From positions 85,093,884-85,153,883 of the forward strand of contig CM043944.1 of the NCBI GenBank assembly GCA_014529385.2: a DNA stretch of 60,000 bases, written 5' to 3'. The position numbers and the translations under genes are program-made. Under the pieces are notes generated by a model. That model was not told where the DNA came from, did not search any database, and saw only the letters and a list, made by a program, of their open reading frames with translations. The stretch is from Adiantum capillus-veneris (lineage: Eukaryota; Streptophyta; Polypodiopsida; Polypodiales; Pteridaceae). Position 1 is the stretch's first letter. Each line of letters starts with the position of its first letter. Below are positions 58,038 through 60,000 of this stretch, one piece after another.

Positions 58038-60000
58038 CTAGGTCAAATGATTATGGCATCGAAATTAAGGGAGACGAAGGAACTAGTGGACTGACCCAGG
58101 AGGAAAAGGGAAAGACAAAAGTGCTAAGTGTAGTCACCTTGGAGAAGGCATCAAAGCTAGAGGATACATTAGTGATGCCTATTGGGAAGAGGACCACAGA
58201 GGATAAGGAAGGAAGAAGTGCCCCAGGTCCTAGTAAGAAGAAAGGAAAGAGCCATGAAGGCGAGGATGTCAAGGCCAAGAGGAAAAGGAGAGCTCGTCGA
58301 AAGTTTCATGTTTCAGATTTTCCACTAGGGGATGGGCAATTAATCTATGACTTGAAGGAGGATCTGATGAGCAGGAAGGCAGATGTTACTTTTGGGCAGC
58401 TTATAGAGATGGTGCCTAAGCTAAAGCGACAGTGGAAGAGGATGGTTAACCCAATGGAGAAAGAGCAAGAGAGAGGTTCAGTAAAGGTGTTGGCAATGGA
58501 TGAGCTACTAGACATTTGTCCAATATTAGATGTGTGGCATAAAAGGAAAAATTTGGGACAAGGTTATGTGGATGGCGGAGCCCAAATATGCGTCATAACA
58601 CACTCATGCGTTGAGAAGATGGGTCTCACAGTGGCTGGGGTGTCAGGTTTTCGAATCAGATTGGCAAACCATCAAAAAGTAAAATGCTTGGGTGTTGTAA
58701 AGAGCTTAGAAGTGGAGGCATATGATGCAAAGGCAGTGGTTGATTTTCATGTGATGCCAGCAGGGTTGGGAGCATATCCTATTATACTGGGCAGACCATG
58801 GTTATGTGCAGTGGGAGCTGTTCAAGATTGGCGACATGGTACGATTAGCCTCTATGGAAAGACAGATACCAAGAAGCTTCATAATATGGACACAAGGAAA
58901 CGATTAGAGGAGCTTTATGAAGATGAGGATGAGTCTAGTGATGAAGACTCTTCCAGGGTGACAGATGAGGATAGTGATAGCACTACCAGCAGTGATGAGG
59001 ATGCTGATGATGCATTTCTTTTGATGGACAAAGAAATCCAGGAGATTGGTTTAGTTGCATTTGTGAATGAGGTTGAAGATGAAAGTGAAGGGTCTTATGA
59101 AGTGATTGAAGGGCTGATGCAAACCAAGGTTGAGTTGTCAAAGAAGCAGGAATTGATGACACAAATGATCAGTGGAGACCTCTCAACTATGGAGAAGGAT
59201 ATATATTTGCACATGCTGGCTAGTTTTCCTGATTTGTTCATTACTTCATATGAAGAGATCAGAGGGTTCAAGGGCGAAGAGATGCATATAGAGCTGAAAG
59301 AAGGTGCTAAGCCAGTGCGGCAAAGGCTAAGAAGGATGGGTCAAGAGCAAATGGAAGCCTTGCGAGAAGAGGTGGACAAGTTGTTGAAGCCAGGGTTCAT
59401 AGTCCCTGTGGAGACCACAGAATGGGTGAGTCCAGTAGTAGTCAGTCCAAAGAAGGATGGGAAGTGGAGGATTTGTGTAGATTTTAAACCCTTAAATGCA
59501 GACACTAAGAATAACCCATATCCTCTTCCATTCATTGATCAGATCTTGGATTCAGTGGCAGGTTATGAGAGGTACAGTGTGTGTGATGGTTTTTCAGGCT
59601 ATTTTCAATTGAAGATTGCTCTTAAAGACCGCACAAAGACAACTTTTATTACGCCATGGGGCTGCTATTGCTACACAGTATTGCCATTTGGGTTGTCAAA
59701 TGGACCATCTTTCCATCAAGAAAGAGAAAGTTGGGTGCTGGAACCATTCATTGGTAGTTGTGTTAAGGCTTTTATGGACGACTTCTGTGTCTACAGCAGT
59801 AGGGTTGAACACCATGAGAAGTTGCATATGGTATTAGCTCGATATGATGAATGTGGAGGACAACTAAACCCAAAGAAATGTCATCTAGCACAGCCAAGGG
59901 TGAAGTTGTTGGGCCACATGGTGTCAGAAAATGGCATTGAGGCTGATCCATATAAGGTGAAGTCTATTATTCTTCTTCCATCACCTACGAGTACGAAGCA
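58010..60000 (+). CDS. pol (protease, linker, RT start) of element B, partial
   Basis: I read this frame codon by codon from 57989 to the window end and found no stop. In order: basic linker, YVDGGAQICVITHSCV (protease, DGGA site, about 58.56 kb), PIILGRPWLCA, one copy of the acidic stretch LYEDEDESSDEDS, a segment ELSKKQELMTQM, then RT: EWVSPVVVSPKKDGKWRICV, GYFQLKIALKDRTKTTF, LPFGLSNGPSF, AFMDDFCVYS and LLGHMVSENGIEADP. RNase H and integrase should follow outside the window. The first ATG is 58010; it is one base out of phase with gag. Confidence 0.9.
   Translation, partial: MYPLPRQVLTRSNDYGIEIKGDEGTSGLTQEEKGKTKVLSVVTLEKASKLEDTLVMPIGKRTTEDKEGRSAPGPSKKKGKSHEGEDVKAKRKRRARRKFHVSDFPLGDGQLIYDLKEDLMSRKADVTFGQLIEMVPKLKRQWKRMVNPMEKEQERGSVKVLAMDELLDICPILDVWHKRKNLGQGYVDGGAQICVITHSCVEKMGLTVAGVSGFRIRLANHQKVKCLGVVKSLEVEAYDAKAVVDFHVMPAGLGAYPIILGRPWLCAVGAVQDWRHGTISLYGKTDTKKLHNMDTRKRLEELYEDEDESSDEDSSRVTDEDSDSTTSSDEDADDAFLLMDKEIQEIGLVAFVNEVEDESEGSYEVIEGLMQTKVELSKKQELMTQMISGDLSTMEKDIYLHMLASFPDLFITSYEEIRGFKGEEMHIELKEGAKPVRQRLRRMGQEQMEALREEVDKLLKPGFIVPVETTEWVSPVVVSPKKDGKWRICVDFKPLNADTKNNPYPLPFIDQILDSVAGYERYSVCDGFSGYFQLKIALKDRTKTTFITPWGCYCYTVLPFGLSNGPSFHQERESWVLEPFIGSCVKAFMDDFCVYSSRVEHHEKLHMVLARYDECGGQLNPKKCHLAQPRVKLLGHMVSENGIEADPYKVKSIILLPSPTSTK

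Larger units (their letters stand above)
54936..60000 (+). mobile_element. Ty3/gypsy Tat-type element 'B', runs off the window
   Basis: It starts with an LTR (54936-56027, TGTCAGG..CTCACA), PBS, a ~1-kb leader, gag, and an uninterrupted pol frame reaching the window end within RT. It is the plus-strand, better preserved relative of element A. The second LTR and target duplication lie outside the window, so its integrity cannot be judged. Confidence 0.93.

Overview
This window looks like repeat-rich nuclear DNA of a land plant with a large genome. The evidence is Ty3/gypsy elements of Tat type, a tRNA-Asp-type primer-binding site, short GT..AG introns, and long (CT)n tracts. A reverse transcriptase that looks Penelope-like, which angiosperms generally lack, points to a seed-free plant or gymnosperm (inference). 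I see no intact ordinary host gene and no rRNA or tRNA gene. Almost everything is a mobile element, a decayed gene or a simple repeat.

Layout. 1-3.8 kb: gene-free DNA and microsatellites. 3.8-6.0 kb: minus-strand gypsy gag-pro fragment. 6.7-9.55 kb: a broken four-exon transposon-like gene whose introns can be placed to the base. 9.77-10.59 kb: a histone H3 variant gene with a very long N-terminal tail, broken by frameshifts. 10.78-10.97 kb: a near-perfect hairpin of 93-bp arms. 11.2-14.5 kb: minus-strand decayed multi-exon genes of unknown function, converging on the hairpin. 15.1-17.2 kb: LTR-element remnant with a primer-binding site. 18.4-20.8 kb: (CT)n, repeated copies of TTTTGACCACATGGTCAAAA, and an unknown gene-like unit. 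20.81-32.42 kb: complete LTR element 'D' (958-bp LTRs, GAGAT target duplication, PBS, PPT, minus orientation). D has gag and protease but no reverse transcriptase or integrase. It carries a captured DEAD-box helicase fragment and a leader studded with 22-bp palindromes. 32.4-33.6 kb: continuation of the unit D interrupted.

33.8-49.4 kb: a Penelope-like retroelement flanked by ~1.3-kb direct repeats. Its probable intron holds a complete Tat-type gypsy element 'A' (36,130-44,546, minus; gag, protease, RT, RNase H, second RNase H, integrase, all with stops). 49.4-52.4 kb: (CT)n, more of the 20-bp motif, and a decayed FCP1/NIF-type phosphatase-like gene. 53.4-54.9 kb: gag-protease remnant related to D. 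54,936-60,000: element 'B', a plus-strand relative of A whose pol frame is still open to the window edge.

Logic of the region: nested insertion. D split one gene-like unit and left a perfect 5-bp duplication. A landed inside the Penelope-like element. B begins inside a D-relative. The most unusual contents are the histone H3 gene beside a transposon-like gene, the helicase captured by D with D's leader palindromes, the inverted W-box/E-box motif clusters, and the probable intron of the Penelope-like element.
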